Source: Alloalcanivorax dieselolei B5
GTDB taxonomy: Bacteria > Pseudomonadota > Gammaproteobacteria > Pseudomonadales > Alcanivoracaceae
Direction of reading: 5' to 3'
Assembly: GCF_000300005.1 (NCBI RefSeq)
Contig: NC_018691.1
Location: 682,001 to 746,000 of the forward strand
Length of the DNA: 64,000 bases
In this document: one piece after another, positions 30,273 through 39,234 of the stretch
Position numbering within the stretch: position 1 is the first letter of the stretch
Layout of the letters: each line of letters opens with the position of its first letter
The notes under the pieces: generated by a model
Seen by the model: only the letters and a program-made list of their open reading frames with translations
Database searches by the model: none
What the model was told of the DNA's origin: nothing
Position numbers and translations under genes: made by a program

Positions 30273-30413
30273 GATCATGAACAGGCCCTTAACCTCGGTT
30301 GCCCCCATGGTGCTTGACGCTGACCGGCAAACTCGGGAGCCTTGGGCCTGGTTCGGCTCGGCGGATGGTGTTCGTGCCGGCCCGATGTAAAACATCATGA
30401 ATGGCTGAAGACC

Positions 30414-31004
30414 ATGACCGAAACCTCGTTGATCTACATCCACGGTTTCAACAGCTCGCCGCGGTCCCACAAAGCAGGGCTGTTGCGGCAGGTATTCGAG
30501 GCCGCCGGCGCCGGGCACCGCCTGCATATCCCGGCTCTGGAGCCCCAGCCCAAACGGGCCATGGCCGCGCTGGAGGCGGAAATCGCCGGTGCCGGTCCGG
30601 TGGCCCTGCTGGGGTCGTCCCTGGGGGGGTTCTACGCCACCTGGCTGGCGGAGCACCACGATTTGCCCGCGGTGCTGGTGAATCCGGTGGTTCGCCCCTG
30701 GGCACTACTGGACAAATACACAGGTATCAATCATAACTATCACACCGGCCAGGCCTATGACTTTGATCCGGCTTGGCTTGATGAACTCAAGCGTTACGAG
30801 GTACCGGAGGTCAGCAAGCCCGAGCGCATGCTGCTGCTGACACAAACCGGGGATGAGTCCCTGGATTGGACCGACGGCTGGGAATACTATGCCGACTGCC
30901 ATCGCTACTGCGGGTTGGGCGGCAGCCACGGGTTCGATGACTTCGATGCCTTTATTCCGTTAGTGTTGCGCTTTTGTGGAATTCGCCTGACGTCCGGCCT
31001 GTGA
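30414..31004 (+). CDS. yqiA: YqiA/YcfP-type esterase
   Basis: A 196-residue alpha/beta-hydrolase of the YqiA family (E. coli 193), reported to hydrolyse acyl esters. It starts LIYIHGFNSSPRSHKA. The nucleophile is in LLGSSLGGFYATWLAE and the catalytic His in GGSHGFDDFDAF. The ATG at 30414 places the HGFNSS loop at its normal distance. In E. coli the gene sits between cpdA and parE. Here parE follows after 61 bp, but cpdA is 15.5 kb away. Confidence 0.9.
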   Translation: MTETSLIYIHGFNSSPRSHKAGLLRQVFEAAGAGHRLHIPALEPQPKRAMAALEAEIAGAGPVALLGSSLGGFYATWLAEHHDLPAVLVNPVVRPWALLDKYTGINHNYHTGQAYDFDPAWLDELKRYEVPEVSKPERMLLLTQTGDESLDWTDGWEYYADCHRYCGLGGSHGFDDFDAFIPLVLRFCGIRLTSGL

Positions 31005-31065
31005 CGTCCGGTACCGCCCGGCGAGTCTGTCCGAATGCCGGGCCGTTGACTGTTTTCAGGGATCT

Positions 31066-32952
31066 ATGACCAACACCTATACCTCAGAGAATATCGAGGT
31101 CCTTTCGGGCCTGGAGCCGGTGCGCAAGCGTCCCGGCATGTACACCGACACCACCCGCCCCAACCACCTGATCCAGGAAGTGGTGGACAACTCCGTCGAC
31201 GAAGCCCTGGCCGGGCATGCGAGCAGTATCCGCGTCACCCTGCTCAAGGACGGCGGCGTGGAAGTGGAAGACGATGGCCGCGGCATGCCGGTGGATCTGC
31301 ACCCGGTGCAGAAGAAGCCCGGCGTCGAAGTGATCCTCTCCACCCTGCACGCCGGCGGTAAGTTCTCCAACAATAACTACCAGTTCTCCGGCGGTTTGCA
31401 CGGCGTCGGGGTTTCGGTGGTGAACGCCCTGTCACGCAAACTGGAAGTCCTGGTCAAACGGGACGGCCAGTTGCACCACATCAGCTTTGCCGGCGGCGAA
31501 AAGACCAGTGAGCTGGAAGTGGTCGATACCGTCGGCAAACGCAATACCGGCACTCTGCTGCGGTTCTGGCCGGATGAGAGCTATTTCGATTCGCCCAGGA
31601 TCTCGGTGGCGCGTCTGCGTCACCTGCTGCGTGCCAAGGCGGTGTTGTGCCCGGGGCTGGCGGTGACACTGGAAAACCAGGCCACCGGCGAGACCGAGAA
31701 CTGGCAGTTCAGTGATGGCCTGGTGGAGTATCTGCTGGAGAGTACCCGGGGCTGGGAGCGGGTACCGGCGGAGCCCTTCGATGGCGCCATGAAAGGCGAT
31801 ACCGAAGCGGTGGACTGGGCGGTGCTGTGGCTGCCGGAAGGCGGCGAGCTGATCACCGAGTCTTATGTGAACCTGATTCCTACCCCCCAGGGCGGTACCC
31901 ATGTGAACGGGCTGCGTTCCGGCCTGCTGGACGCGCTGCGCGAATTCTGTGAATTCCGTAATTTATTGCCGCGTGGCGTGAAGCTGACCCCGGAAGACAT
32001 CTGGGATCGGGCCTGCTACGTGCTCAGCGTGAAAATGCAGGACCCGCAGTTCGCCGGCCAGACCAAGGAACGGCTCAGTTCCCGGCAAACCGCCAGTTTC
32101 GTATCCGGGGTGGTCAAGGATGCGTTCTCGCTGTGGCTCAATCAGCACACCACCGAGGCGGAACAGCTGGCGGAGCTGTGTATCAGCAACGCCCAGAAAC
32201 GCCTGCGCGCGGCGCGTAAGGTCACCCGCAAGAAAGTCACCAGTGGTCCGGCGTTGCCCGGCAAGCTGGCCGACTGCACCAGCGATGACCCGGCCCAAAC
32301 CGAGATTTTCCTGGTGGAGGGGGATTCCGCCGGCGGTTCCGCCAAGCAGGCCCGGGACCGGGTTTACCAGGCGATCATGCCGCTGCGCGGCAAGATCCTG
32401 AACACCTGGGAAGTGGATCCGACGGAAGTGCTGGGCAGTCAGGAAATTCACGATATCGCCGTGGCCCTGGGCATCGAGCCGGGCGCCGACGACCTGTCCG
32501 GTCTGCGTTACGGCAAGGTCTGCATCCTTGCCGATGCCGATTCCGACGGCTTGCACATCGCCACCCTGCTGTGCGCGCTGTTCTTGCGTCATTTCCCGGC
32601 GCTGGTGCGCGACGGGCACGTTTTCGTGGCGATGCCGCCGCTGTATCGCATCGACATCGGCAAGGACGTCTATTACGCCCTGGATAAAGAAGAGCGGGAA
32701 GGCGTGCTGGATCGCATCAAGGCCGAGAAGAAACGCGGCAAGGTCAGCGTCACCCGCTTCAAGGGCCTCGGCGAGATGAATCCGATGCAGCTGCGGGAAA
32801 CCACTATGGCCCGGGATACCCGCCGCCTGGTGCGATTGACCATGACCAGCGGCGACGACACCCATCAGCTCATGGACATGCTGCTCAGCAAGAAGCGCGC
32901 GTCCGACCGCAAGAGCTGGCTGGAAGAGAAGGGCAACCTGGCGGAAATATAG
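31066..32952 (+). CDS. parE: DNA topoisomerase IV subunit B
   Basis: A 628-residue ATPase subunit of topoisomerase IV, which unlinks replicated chromosomes. The GHKL ATP site shows EVVDNSVDEALAGHA, DGRGMPVD and the GGLHGVGVSVVNALS lid. The Toprim domain shows LVEGDSAGGSAKQ and DADSDGLHIATLL. Length and motifs match E. coli ParE (630 residues), and there is no GyrB-type insertion. It lies between yqiA and parC. Confidence 0.97.
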   Translation: MTNTYTSENIEVLSGLEPVRKRPGMYTDTTRPNHLIQEVVDNSVDEALAGHASSIRVTLLKDGGVEVEDDGRGMPVDLHPVQKKPGVEVILSTLHAGGKFSNNNYQFSGGLHGVGVSVVNALSRKLEVLVKRDGQLHHISFAGGEKTSELEVVDTVGKRNTGTLLRFWPDESYFDSPRISVARLRHLLRAKAVLCPGLAVTLENQATGETENWQFSDGLVEYLLESTRGWERVPAEPFDGAMKGDTEAVDWAVLWLPEGGELITESYVNLIPTPQGGTHVNGLRSGLLDALREFCEFRNLLPRGVKLTPEDIWDRACYVLSVKMQDPQFAGQTKERLSSRQTASFVSGVVKDAFSLWLNQHTTEAEQLAELCISNAQKRLRAARKVTRKKVTSGPALPGKLADCTSDDPAQTEIFLVEGDSAGGSAKQARDRVYQAIMPLRGKILNTWEVDPTEVLGSQEIHDIAVALGIEPGADDLSGLRYGKVCILADADSDGLHIATLLCALFLRHFPALVRDGHVFVAMPPLYRIDIGKDVYYALDKEEREGVLDRIKAEKKRGKVSVTRFKGLGEMNPMQLRETTMARDTRRLVRLTMTSGDDTHQLMDMLLSKKRASDRKSWLEEKGNLAEI

Positions 32953-32961
32953 ACGCGCATA

Positions 32962-33145
32962 CACGCAAACACGCTTCACGCTTGCACGCGAAAGAAACAT
33001 TCTTTTCAGGTTGGCGATGAAGCGGGTTGGTTTGGCGTTTTCTGGATTATTGAGGATTGTAAACAGAGGTGGGCATCTAGCCGCAAGGATTACAGATCGC
33101 GATATGCCAAAGCGTGTTGCGTGTTGCGTGTTGCGTGTTAGCGTG
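32962..33145. repeat. Complementary CACGC and GCGTG arrays between parE and parC
   Basis: Four CACGC words (32962, 32970, 32977, 32985) spaced 7-8 bp lie just after parE. Five GCGTG words (33112, 33119, 33126, 33133, 33141) lie just before parC, the first four as perfect tandem heptamers GCGTGTT (33112-33139). The arrays are mutually complementary with about 120 bp between, so a long imperfect stem is possible. Confidence 0.7.
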
Positions 33146-33171
33146 CGAGCCAATGAGCGAAGCGAATCATT

Positions 33172-35409
33172 ATGGCCGACGATTTCGAGAATTTTTCCCT
33201 CCGGGACTACACCGAGAAAGCGTACCTGGATTATTCCATGTACGTGATTCTGGACCGGGCCCTGCCGCACCTCGGCGATGGCCTGAAACCGGTGCAGCGT
33301 CGCATCGTCTATGCGATGAGCGAGCTGGGCCTGAAGAACACCGCCAAGTACAAAAAGTCCGCCCGTACCGTGGGCGACGTGCTGGGTAAGTACCACCCCC
33401 ATGGCGACAGTGCCTGCTACGAGGCCATGGTGCTGATGGCGCAGCCGTTCAGTTATCGCTACCCGCTGGTGGACGGGCAGGGCAACTGGGGCAGCCAGGA
33501 CGACCCCAAATCGTTCGCCGCCATGCGTTACACCGAGTCGAAGCTGGCGCCCTATGCCGAGACGCTGCTGGCGGAACTGGGCCAGGGCACGGTGGAATGG
33601 GCGCCGAACTTCGACGGCACCATGGACGAACCGAAACTGCTGCCGGCGCGTCTGCCCAATGTGCTGCTGAACGGCACCACCGGTATCGCCGTGGGCATGA
33701 GCACGGATATCCCGCCGCATAACCTGCGCGAAGTGGCTCAGGCCTGTATCCATCTGCTCAAGGACCCCGGTGCCTCCCTGGATGATCTGATGGAGTACAT
33801 CCAGGGACCGGACTTCCCCACCGAAGGGGAAATCATCACTTCCCGCAACGACATCATCCGCATGTACTCGGAAGGTCGGGGAACGCTCAAGCAGCGCGCG
33901 GTTTACGACCGGGAAGAGGGGGACATCGTGGTCACCGCGCTGCCTTATCAGGTCTCCGGCGCCAAGGTGCTGGAGCAGATCGCCGATCAGATGCAGAAGA
34001 AAAAGCTGCCCATGGTCAGTGACCTGCGCGATGAATCCGACCATGAGAACCCCACCCGCCTGGTGATCACGCCGCGCTCCAACCGGGTGGACGTGGAGCA
34101 GTTGATGGCGCACCTGTTCGCCACCACCGATCTGGAAAAGAACTACCGGGTCAATCTGAACATGATCGGTATCGACGGGCGGCCGCAGGTGAAGAGCCTG
34201 GACGTGATCCTCAACGAGTGGCTGCAATTCCGTATGGTCACCGTGCGCCGCCGGCTGCAGCATCGACTCGACAAGGTGCTCGATCGACTGCACATCCTGG
34301 AAGGTTTGTTGATCGCCTTCCTCAATATCGATGAAGTGATCGAGATCATTCGTCGCGAGGACGCGCCCAAGCCGGTGCTGATGGAGCGCTTCGGGCTCTC
34401 CGACAAGCAGGCGGAAGCGATCCTGGAATTGAAGCTGCGTCATTTGGCGAAGCTGGAAGAATTCAAGATCAAGGGTGAGCGTGACGACCTGTCCCAGGAG
34501 CGCGACAACCTGGAGGCGACCCTCGGTTCCATGGCCAAGATGAAGAAACTGGTGGCCAAGGAGCTGGAAGAAGACATCGTCACTTACGGCGATGACCGCC
34601 GTTCCCCGCTGGTGGAGCGTGGCGAGGCCCGGGCCATGGACGAAGCGGATCTGCTGGGCTCGGACCCGGTCACCGTGGTGTTGTCCGAGAAAGGCTGGGT
34701 GCGTGCCGCCAAGGGCCACGATGTGGACGCGGAGGGGCTCAGCTATAAATCCGGTGATGGCTTCCTGACCGCCGCCAAGGGCAAATCCAACCAGCCGGTG
34801 TGCTTCCTCGATTCCACCGGCCGCAGCTACTCACTGCCGGCCCACACCCTGCCCAGCGCCCGCAGCCAGGGCGAGCCGTTGTCCGGGCGGGTGAATCCGC
34901 CTTCCGGAGCCCGGTTCGTGGCGGCGATCATGGGCAAGGAAAAAGACGCCTTCCTGATGAGCACCGACGCCGGCTACGGTTTCGTGGTCCGTTACGCTGA
35001 TCTGCTTGCCAACAAGAAAGCCGGCAAGACCGTGCTGACCGTGCCCAAAGGCGCCAAGGTAATGGCGCCGAAGCCGATGCCGGCGATCGATCAGGCGCTG
35101 ATCGCGGTGGTGTCCAACGAAGGCCGGCTGCTGGTGTTCCCGGCGGCGGATCTGCCGGAAATGGCCCGTGGCAAGGGTAACAAGATGGTCTCCATTCCGT
35201 CGGCGCGAGTGGCGGACCGGGTGGAATTCGTGCAGGACATCCAGGTGCTTGGCCCCGAGGATGCCCTGGTGGTGCGTTCCGGCAAGCGTCATTTGAAACT
35301 CAAACCCGCGGACCTGGAGCACTACATGGGAGAGCGGGGGCGCCGTGGCGCCAAGTTGCCGCGCGGTTTCCAGAATGTGGACACCATGGATGTGGAGCCC
35401 CGCGACTGA
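33172..35409 (+). CDS. parC: DNA topoisomerase IV subunit A
   Basis: A 745-residue cleavage subunit of topoisomerase IV (E. coli 752). The active-site Tyr120 is in [10 protein letters not shown]. The quinolone region [12 protein letters not shown] keeps Ser80 and Glu84, the residues found in fluoroquinolone-sensitive strains. The C-terminal domain is the short, degenerate beta-propeller typical of ParC, not the six-bladed GyrA form. It is separated from parE by 219 bp containing tandem repeats, unlike the tight parE-parC operons of some relatives. Confidence 0.97.
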   Translation: MADDFENFSLRDYTEKAYLDYSMYVILDRALPHLGDGLKPVQRRIVYAMSELGLKNTAKYKKSARTVGDVLGKYHPHGDSACYEAMVLMAQPFSYRYPLVDGQGNWGSQDDPKSFAAMRYTESKLAPYAETLLAELGQGTVEWAPNFDGTMDEPKLLPARLPNVLLNGTTGIAVGMSTDIPPHNLREVAQACIHLLKDPGASLDDLMEYIQGPDFPTEGEIITSRNDIIRMYSEGRGTLKQRAVYDREEGDIVVTALPYQVSGAKVLEQIADQMQKKKLPMVSDLRDESDHENPTRLVITPRSNRVDVEQLMAHLFATTDLEKNYRVNLNMIGIDGRPQVKSLDVILNEWLQFRMVTVRRRLQHRLDKVLDRLHILEGLLIAFLNIDEVIEIIRREDAPKPVLMERFGLSDKQAEAILELKLRHLAKLEEFKIKGERDDLSQERDNLEATLGSMAKMKKLVAKELEEDIVTYGDDRRSPLVERGEARAMDEADLLGSDPVTVVLSEKGWVRAAKGHDVDAEGLSYKSGDGFLTAAKGKSNQPVCFLDSTGRSYSLPAHTLPSARSQGEPLSGRVNPPSGARFVAAIMGKEKDAFLMSTDAGYGFVVRYADLLANKKAGKTVLTVPKGAKVMAPKPMPAIDQALIAVVSNEGRLLVFPAADLPEMARGKGNKMVSIPSARVADRVEFVQDIQVLGPEDALVVRSGKRHLKLKPADLEHYMGERGRRGAKLPRGFQNVDTMDVEPRD

Positions 35410-35454
35410 GCCAGGGGGCGCCCGAATCGCCGCTTTTGGTTATGATCCGGGTTA

Positions 35455-35737
35455 GAGCCTGTTTACGATCTATTCACCGCCGCGCCGGAGCTCCCTTCTC
35501 ACTTGGTAGAAAGTGTCGTCAGGCCGTGATTCCGATTGTGCGGTGTAGTCAATCTACATAAACAAACGTAATCGCGGCCTGGCGGCAAAAGGGGCCCGGC
35601 CCTTCGGGTTGCGCTGGAAAAGCCGCCAGACGACGTTGTGGCCTTTGACTTTGGACCCACCAGAGCCTGCAGTCCGCAACGCCCTCTGGCGGCTTTTCCA
35701 GCAGCAACGCGGTGGCGAATAGATCGTAAACAGGCTC
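35455..35737. mobile_element. MITE-like element with 21-bp terminal inverted repeats
   Basis: This 283-bp element fills most of the only gene-free stretch over 300 bp (35410-35762). Its termini, GAGCCTGTTTACGATC... at 35455-35475 and the inverse at 35717-35737, match over 21 bp. Both ends are flanked by TTA, a possible 3-bp target duplication of the TNA kind known for the IS1031 group of IS5-family elements. Inside lies a second inverted repeat, GCTGGAAAAGCCGCCAGA (35613-35630) and its inverse (35685-35702). No open reading frame is present, so it would need a transposase supplied elsewhere. It ends 25 bp before the next start codon. Confidence 0.7.
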
Positions 35738-35762
35738 TTAGACCAAAAGGAGTAGCCGCGTC

Positions 35763-36686
35763 ATGCGTGCCATGTTGACCGGTGTTACCACCGCCCTGTT
35801 GTTACTGCTGAATACGCTGATCCTGATCGGGCCGATGATGGTGGTCGCCCTGCTCAAACTGGTTTTGCCGGGCAAGACCCTGCGTAACCGCTGTTCCCGC
35901 GGCGTCATGTGGATCGCCGAGACCTGGGCGGGGATCTGCAAGGCGATTTTCTCTTTGATGACGCCGACCTGCTGGGAAGTGCGCGGCGCAGAGGGGCTGC
36001 GCCGAAACACCTCCTATCTGGTGGTCAGCAACCATCAATCCTGGGTGGACATTCCGGCGCTGGTGCAAGTGCTCAATGGGCAAGTGCCCTACTTCAAATT
36101 TTTTCTCAAGAAAGAGCTGATCTGGGTGCCGTTTCTGGGGCTGGCGTTCTGGGCGCTGGATTACCCGTTCATGAAACGCTACACCAAGAGCTATCTGAAG
36201 AAGCACCCGGAATTACTCGGTAAGGACCTGGAAATCACCAAAGCCGCCTGCGAAAAATTCAAGGATATGCCGGTGACGGTGGTGAATTACCTGGAGGGGA
36301 CTCGGCGTACCCCGGAGAAGCAGGCCCGGCAAAACTCCCCCTTCAAGCATCTGCTCAAACCCAAGGCCGGCGGCGTCGCCTTTGTGCTGGCGGCGCTGGG
36401 TGACAGCCTGGACGCCCTGCTGGATGTGACCATCGTCTACCCGCATGACACACCGCCGGGCTTCTGGGATCTGATCAGCGGCCGGGTGGAACGGGTCATC
36501 GTGGACCTGCGCATGCGTGAGCTGGATCCGGCGTTGTGGCAGGGGGACTACGAGAACGACCCCAAATTCCGTACCGTGATTCAACGGTGGGTCAACGATT
36601 TGTGGCGGGAAAAAGACGCCTTGATTGATGAGCTGGCGGATCGCAACCCGAGCAGTGTGAGTCCCGCGACCCGCAAGGCCTCCTAG
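35763..36686 (+). CDS. Acyltransferase, PlsC/YihG-like
   Basis: A 307-residue inner-membrane acyltransferase of the lysophospholipid (LPLAT) family, close to the YihG/LCLAT1-like group. An N-terminal hydrophobic segment (residues 5-35) is followed by the catalytic VVSNHQSWVDIPAL (HxxxxD) and the acceptor-site motif VVNYLEGTRRTPEK. Such enzymes acylate lysophosphatidic acid or related lysolipids and shape phospholipid acyl composition. AAGGAG precedes the ATG at 35763 immediately after the MITE-like element, so its leader or promoter may come from the element. Confidence 0.86.
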   Translation: MRAMLTGVTTALLLLLNTLILIGPMMVVALLKLVLPGKTLRNRCSRGVMWIAETWAGICKAIFSLMTPTCWEVRGAEGLRRNTSYLVVSNHQSWVDIPALVQVLNGQVPYFKFFLKKELIWVPFLGLAFWALDYPFMKRYTKSYLKKHPELLGKDLEITKAACEKFKDMPVTVVNYLEGTRRTPEKQARQNSPFKHLLKPKAGGVAFVLAALGDSLDALLDVTIVYPHDTPPGFWDLISGRVERVIVDLRMRELDPALWQGDYENDPKFRTVIQRWVNDLWREKDALIDELADRNPSSVSPATRKAS

Positions 36687-36713
36687 GCAGAGCTTCCCAC
36701 AGAGACCGGACTA

Positions 36714-36801
36714 CGAAGCCGCTGTAGGAGCCAGCCCTGCTGGCGAATCTTTTGGTCTGAAACCCAATTCGCTTGCAGGGCTGGCTCCTACAGAGGCTTC
36801 G
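36714..36801. repeat. REP-type hairpin between convergent genes
   Basis: CGAAGCC (36714-36720) pairs with GGCTTCG (36795-36801). Inside, CTGTAGGAGCCAGCCCTG is mirrored by CAGGGCTGGCTCCTACAG, leading to GCGAAT/ATTCGC next to an 18-bp loop. The GTAGGAG...GCGAAT architecture is shared with the hairpin at 5833-5910 and with Pseudomonas REPs. It separates the acyltransferase and outer-membrane genes, which converge. Confidence 0.85.
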
Positions 36802-36835
36802 TGGCAACTTCTGAATTCATGGCCGCCAGGCGATA

Positions 36836-37576
36836 TTAGAACCGCAGTGTCGCCGCCAGATAAGGCCCGCCGATCTCCAGGTCGGTATCCACGCCGCTGA
36901 TGTCATCCAGTTCCACTTCCAACCGGCTGTAGCCGGCTTCCACACCGAGCAGGAAGTCGGACTGCCAGCCGACCCGGGCGGTATAGTCGCGCATGTCGCT
37001 GCCATCGTAGGTGATCGCGTTGACTTCCCCGCCCACATACAAACCGGTGAGTGGTAGATTGACGCGGGCCGCCAGGTAGCCCATGGGGAAGGTCTTGTTG
37101 GCGCTCTCTGAAGCGCTGCGACCGAGGCCGCTCACTTTGAAGTCAGCTTCCATGCGGCGCACCGTCACCCCGAGATCCAGCTTCACCACGTTATTCAGCG
37201 GGCTCCAGTAAAGGGTGCCGTCGAGCAGCTCCAGATCCAGGTCGCCGCTGACTTCCTCACCAGCCAGAAAGTCCTGGCCGTTGAAGGAAATGCCACGGCC
37301 CAGGGTATGACTGCCGCCTTCGGAGAACTCCATATGCCGGATGCGCGCATTGGGAATCAGAGGAATGGCGTGCTCCACGCCCACGAACAGCACGTTCTCG
37401 CGGCTGTCGTCCAGCCCCAGGTCGTGTTCCACGTCAATGTTGCCTCCACCGGAGGCGATGTCGCCGCTGATTTCCGCGTCCCAGGTGTAGGCCCCGAAAT
37501 ACGCATCCACCAGCGGGGCGGCCTGAGCCAGGGGGGGCGCGCCCAGTACCAGGGCGCCAAGCATCAATCGTTTCAT
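36836..37576 (-). CDS. Outer membrane beta-barrel protein (TIGR04219-like)
   Basis: A 246-residue protein with a cleavable signal peptide MKRLMLGALVLGAPPLAQA and a C-terminus ending in LAATLRF, whose terminal Phe is the outer-membrane insertion signal. Alternating hydrophobic beta-strands such as LYWSPLNNVVKLDLGVTVRRM and PFLVGVEAGYSRLEVELDDI-type segments indicate a small barrel. It resembles the TIGR04219 family of outer-membrane proteins, whose function is unknown. The ATG at 37576 is chosen because it begins the signal peptide. Confidence 0.8.
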   Translation of the reverse strand: MKRLMLGALVLGAPPLAQAAPLVDAYFGAYTWDAEISGDIASGGGNIDVEHDLGLDDSRENVLFVGVEHAIPLIPNARIRHMEFSEGGSHTLGRGISFNGQDFLAGEEVSGDLDLELLDGTLYWSPLNNVVKLDLGVTVRRMEADFKVSGLGRSASESANKTFPMGYLAARVNLPLTGLYVGGEVNAITYDGSDMRDYTARVGWQSDFLLGVEAGYSRLEVELDDISGVDTDLEIGGPYLAATLRF

Positions 37577-37731
37577 AATCAGGGTATCCTTGTTGCATTT
37601 GAGGGCTGCGGTTGAGGCGCAGTATTGCATCGCCTTCGCCGCAGACCAACCCCGGAAAAGCGGCCACGCCGATGGCCCCGGGGGCCCTTCACGGCTATCC
37701 TTGTGGGTTCGGACAGACCGGGAACAGAACC

Positions 37732-38268
37732 ATGGCCAATTCCCTGCAACAGCAGTTAATGAAAGCCGGGCTGGCGGACAAGAAAGCCGCCCGCCGAGCC
37801 AAGCAGCAAAAACGTGAGGACGTCAACCGAGCCCGCCGTGAAGGGGGTGACGAAGACGCCGCGGAGCGTGCCCGCCGTCAGCGCCAGGAGCAGGCCGAGC
37901 GGGACCGCCAATTGGAGGTCCAGCGGCAGGCCGAGCGTGAGGAAAAGGAGAAGCAGGCCCAGGTGCGGCAACTGATCGAAGCCCATCGCCTGCCCCGGGA
38001 ACAGGGCGAGGTGGGATTCCGCTTTGTGCAGGAGCGCAAGGTGAAAACCATCTATGTTACCGCTGCCCAGCAAGCTCAACTGGCCAATGGACGGCTGGCC
38101 CTGGTGGCGCTGGGGGAAGGTTATGAGCTGGTGCCCGCCGAGGTGGTGGACAAGATCCGCGAGCGGGATGAAGGCGTCGTCCTGGTGTGCAACACCCCAT
38201 CCGCGAAGAAGCAGGATGAAGACGATCCCTATGCCGGCTACGAGGTGCCCGACGATCTGATGTGGTAG
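37732..38268 (+). CDS. DUF2058 protein (YaiL-like)
   Basis: A 178-residue cytoplasmic protein. The N-terminal half is a highly charged coiled coil (residues ~15-80, KKAARRAKQQKREDVNRARR). The C-terminal half is the conserved DUF2058 domain (YVTAAQQAQLANGRLALVALGEGYELVPAEVVDKI). E. coli YaiL is described as nucleoprotein- or polysome-associated, but its role is unclear. The ATG at 37732 gives the family's MANSLQQQLMKAGLADKKAA start. A GC hairpin at 38286-38306 follows. Confidence 0.87.
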   Translation: MANSLQQQLMKAGLADKKAARRAKQQKREDVNRARREGGDEDAAERARRQRQEQAERDRQLEVQRQAEREEKEKQAQVRQLIEAHRLPREQGEVGFRFVQERKVKTIYVTAAQQAQLANGRLALVALGEGYELVPAEVVDKIRERDEGVVLVCNTPSAKKQDEDDPYAGYEVPDDLMW

Positions 38269-38285
38269 ATCTCCGGTATCGATGA

Positions 38286-38306
38286 GGCGGCCAGGGCAAG
38301 GCCGCC
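38286..38306 (+). terminator. Possible terminator hairpin after DUF2058 gene
   Basis: GGCGGCC (38286-38292) and GGCCGCC (38300-38306) form a 7-bp stem with a 7-base loop 17 bp past the stop codon. There is no adjoining T-run, so termination strength is doubtful. Confidence 0.35.
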
Positions 38307-38364
38307 CGGAACGCGGTTTATTACGCTGCTTACAAAAAATGGACAATAACAACGAGAAACCGAG

Positions 38365-39132
38365 ATGGGATTTCCCAATGTGCTTTATGTCTGGGACGAC
38401 CGCTTTTTATACCTGACCGAAGGGATTGCGTCCGGGTATACCCAGCGTCACACCGTCACCTTGCTGCTGTCATTGAATGACACGCCCTTCACGCTGTGTG
38501 AATCCGACGGTGCGGTGCAGCCCTACCACGCGGCTTTGGTGGGCAAACAGGTGACCCGATCGCTGGATGCCGGCTCGGTTCCTTTGTTGTCGCTCAATTT
38601 CGACCCACAAAGTTATGAGTATCATGCGCTTTCGGCTTTTCTCGGGGAGGAGGGGGTCAAGGCGGTGACTCTGGATGACGCTGCCTTGCCGTCGGACTGG
38701 GTTCGTCGCTGTACCAGCGAGGCTTTCGAGGACTCGGCGTTTTTCCGGCTCACCACGCAGTTGCCACGCGCCATCGTCGGATACCAACCGATCCGTATGC
38801 CCATTGACATGCGCGTCATGCACATTGCCCAGAAGATCAAAAAGGAATTACCGCTGACCAGCACGGTAGCGGAGCTGGGGGAAGAAGTGGGGCTGTCCCA
38901 GGACCGCCTGACCCACCTGTTTTCCGAGTCCCTCGGGATTTCCATAAAAAGCTATTTATTGTGGGCCCGCATGCGCCGGGCGGTGGAATGCATTGCCCGC
39001 GGCGATACTCTGATCAGCGTGGCCCATGATGTGGGTTTCTCCGATTCCGCTCACCTTGCCCGTACCTTGAAGGCGTTTTTTGGATTGACGCCATCGTTTC
39101 TGGCAAGAAGCATGCACCTGCACATGAAATAG
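38365..39132 (+). CDS. AraC-family transcriptional regulator
   Basis: A 255-residue regulator. The N-terminal ~150 residues form a cupin-like sensing region with no recognised ligand. The C-terminal ~100 residues are the double helix-turn-helix (VAELGEEVGLSQDRLTHLFSESLG, then ISVAHDVGFSDSAHLARTLKAFFGLTP). It lies 102 bp upstream of the penicillin-acylase-family gene on the same strand. Three 14-bp-spaced repeats ahead of that gene are its probable binding sites, and a single CAATAAC word (38344-38350) precedes its own start. Confidence 0.87.
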   Translation: MGFPNVLYVWDDRFLYLTEGIASGYTQRHTVTLLLSLNDTPFTLCESDGAVQPYHAALVGKQVTRSLDAGSVPLLSLNFDPQSYEYHALSAFLGEEGVKAVTLDDAALPSDWVRRCTSEAFEDSAFFRLTTQLPRAIVGYQPIRMPIDMRVMHIAQKIKKELPLTSTVAELGEEVGLSQDRLTHLFSESLGISIKSYLLWARMRRAVECIARGDTLISVAHDVGFSDSAHLARTLKAFFGLTPSFLARSMHLHMK

Positions 39133-39177
39133 CCGCTGCGTTCAAGCCTACCCGTCAGTACGCCCCTAGACTTCCTT

Positions 39178-39216
39178 GTTTCAATAACACGGTTTCAATA
39201 ACGCTGTTTTAATAAC
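39178..39216 (+). promoter_or_regulatory. Three iterated GTTTYAATAAC direct repeats
   Basis: GTTTCAATAAC (39178-39188), GTTTCAATAAC (39192-39202) and GTTTTAATAAC (39206-39216) recur with an exact 14-bp period. They end 18 bp before the start codon of the acylase gene and just upstream of its GGGAG site. The position and regular spacing suggest an operator, probably for the upstream AraC protein, or RNA-level control because they are so near the start. Confidence 0.55.
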
Positions 39217-39234
39217 AAGAACGGGAGTGCTGTA

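Noticed and set aside
33112-33139. CRISPR-like or origin-like repeat array
   Set aside because: The units are 7 bp with no spacers and only four copies, so they are a simple tandem repeat, not a CRISPR array; nothing suggests a replication origin.
31963-34719. A 918-codon open frame opposite parE and parC
   Set aside because: It runs antisense across two certain genes and an intergenic gap, has repetitive His/Gln/Gly-rich composition typical of GC-rich shadow frames, and no recognisable domain.
35410-35762. A missed small gene or structured RNA in the longest gene-free stretch
   Set aside because: No open frame with a ribosome-binding site is present; the nested inverted repeats and TTA flanks are better explained by a non-autonomous transposable element.
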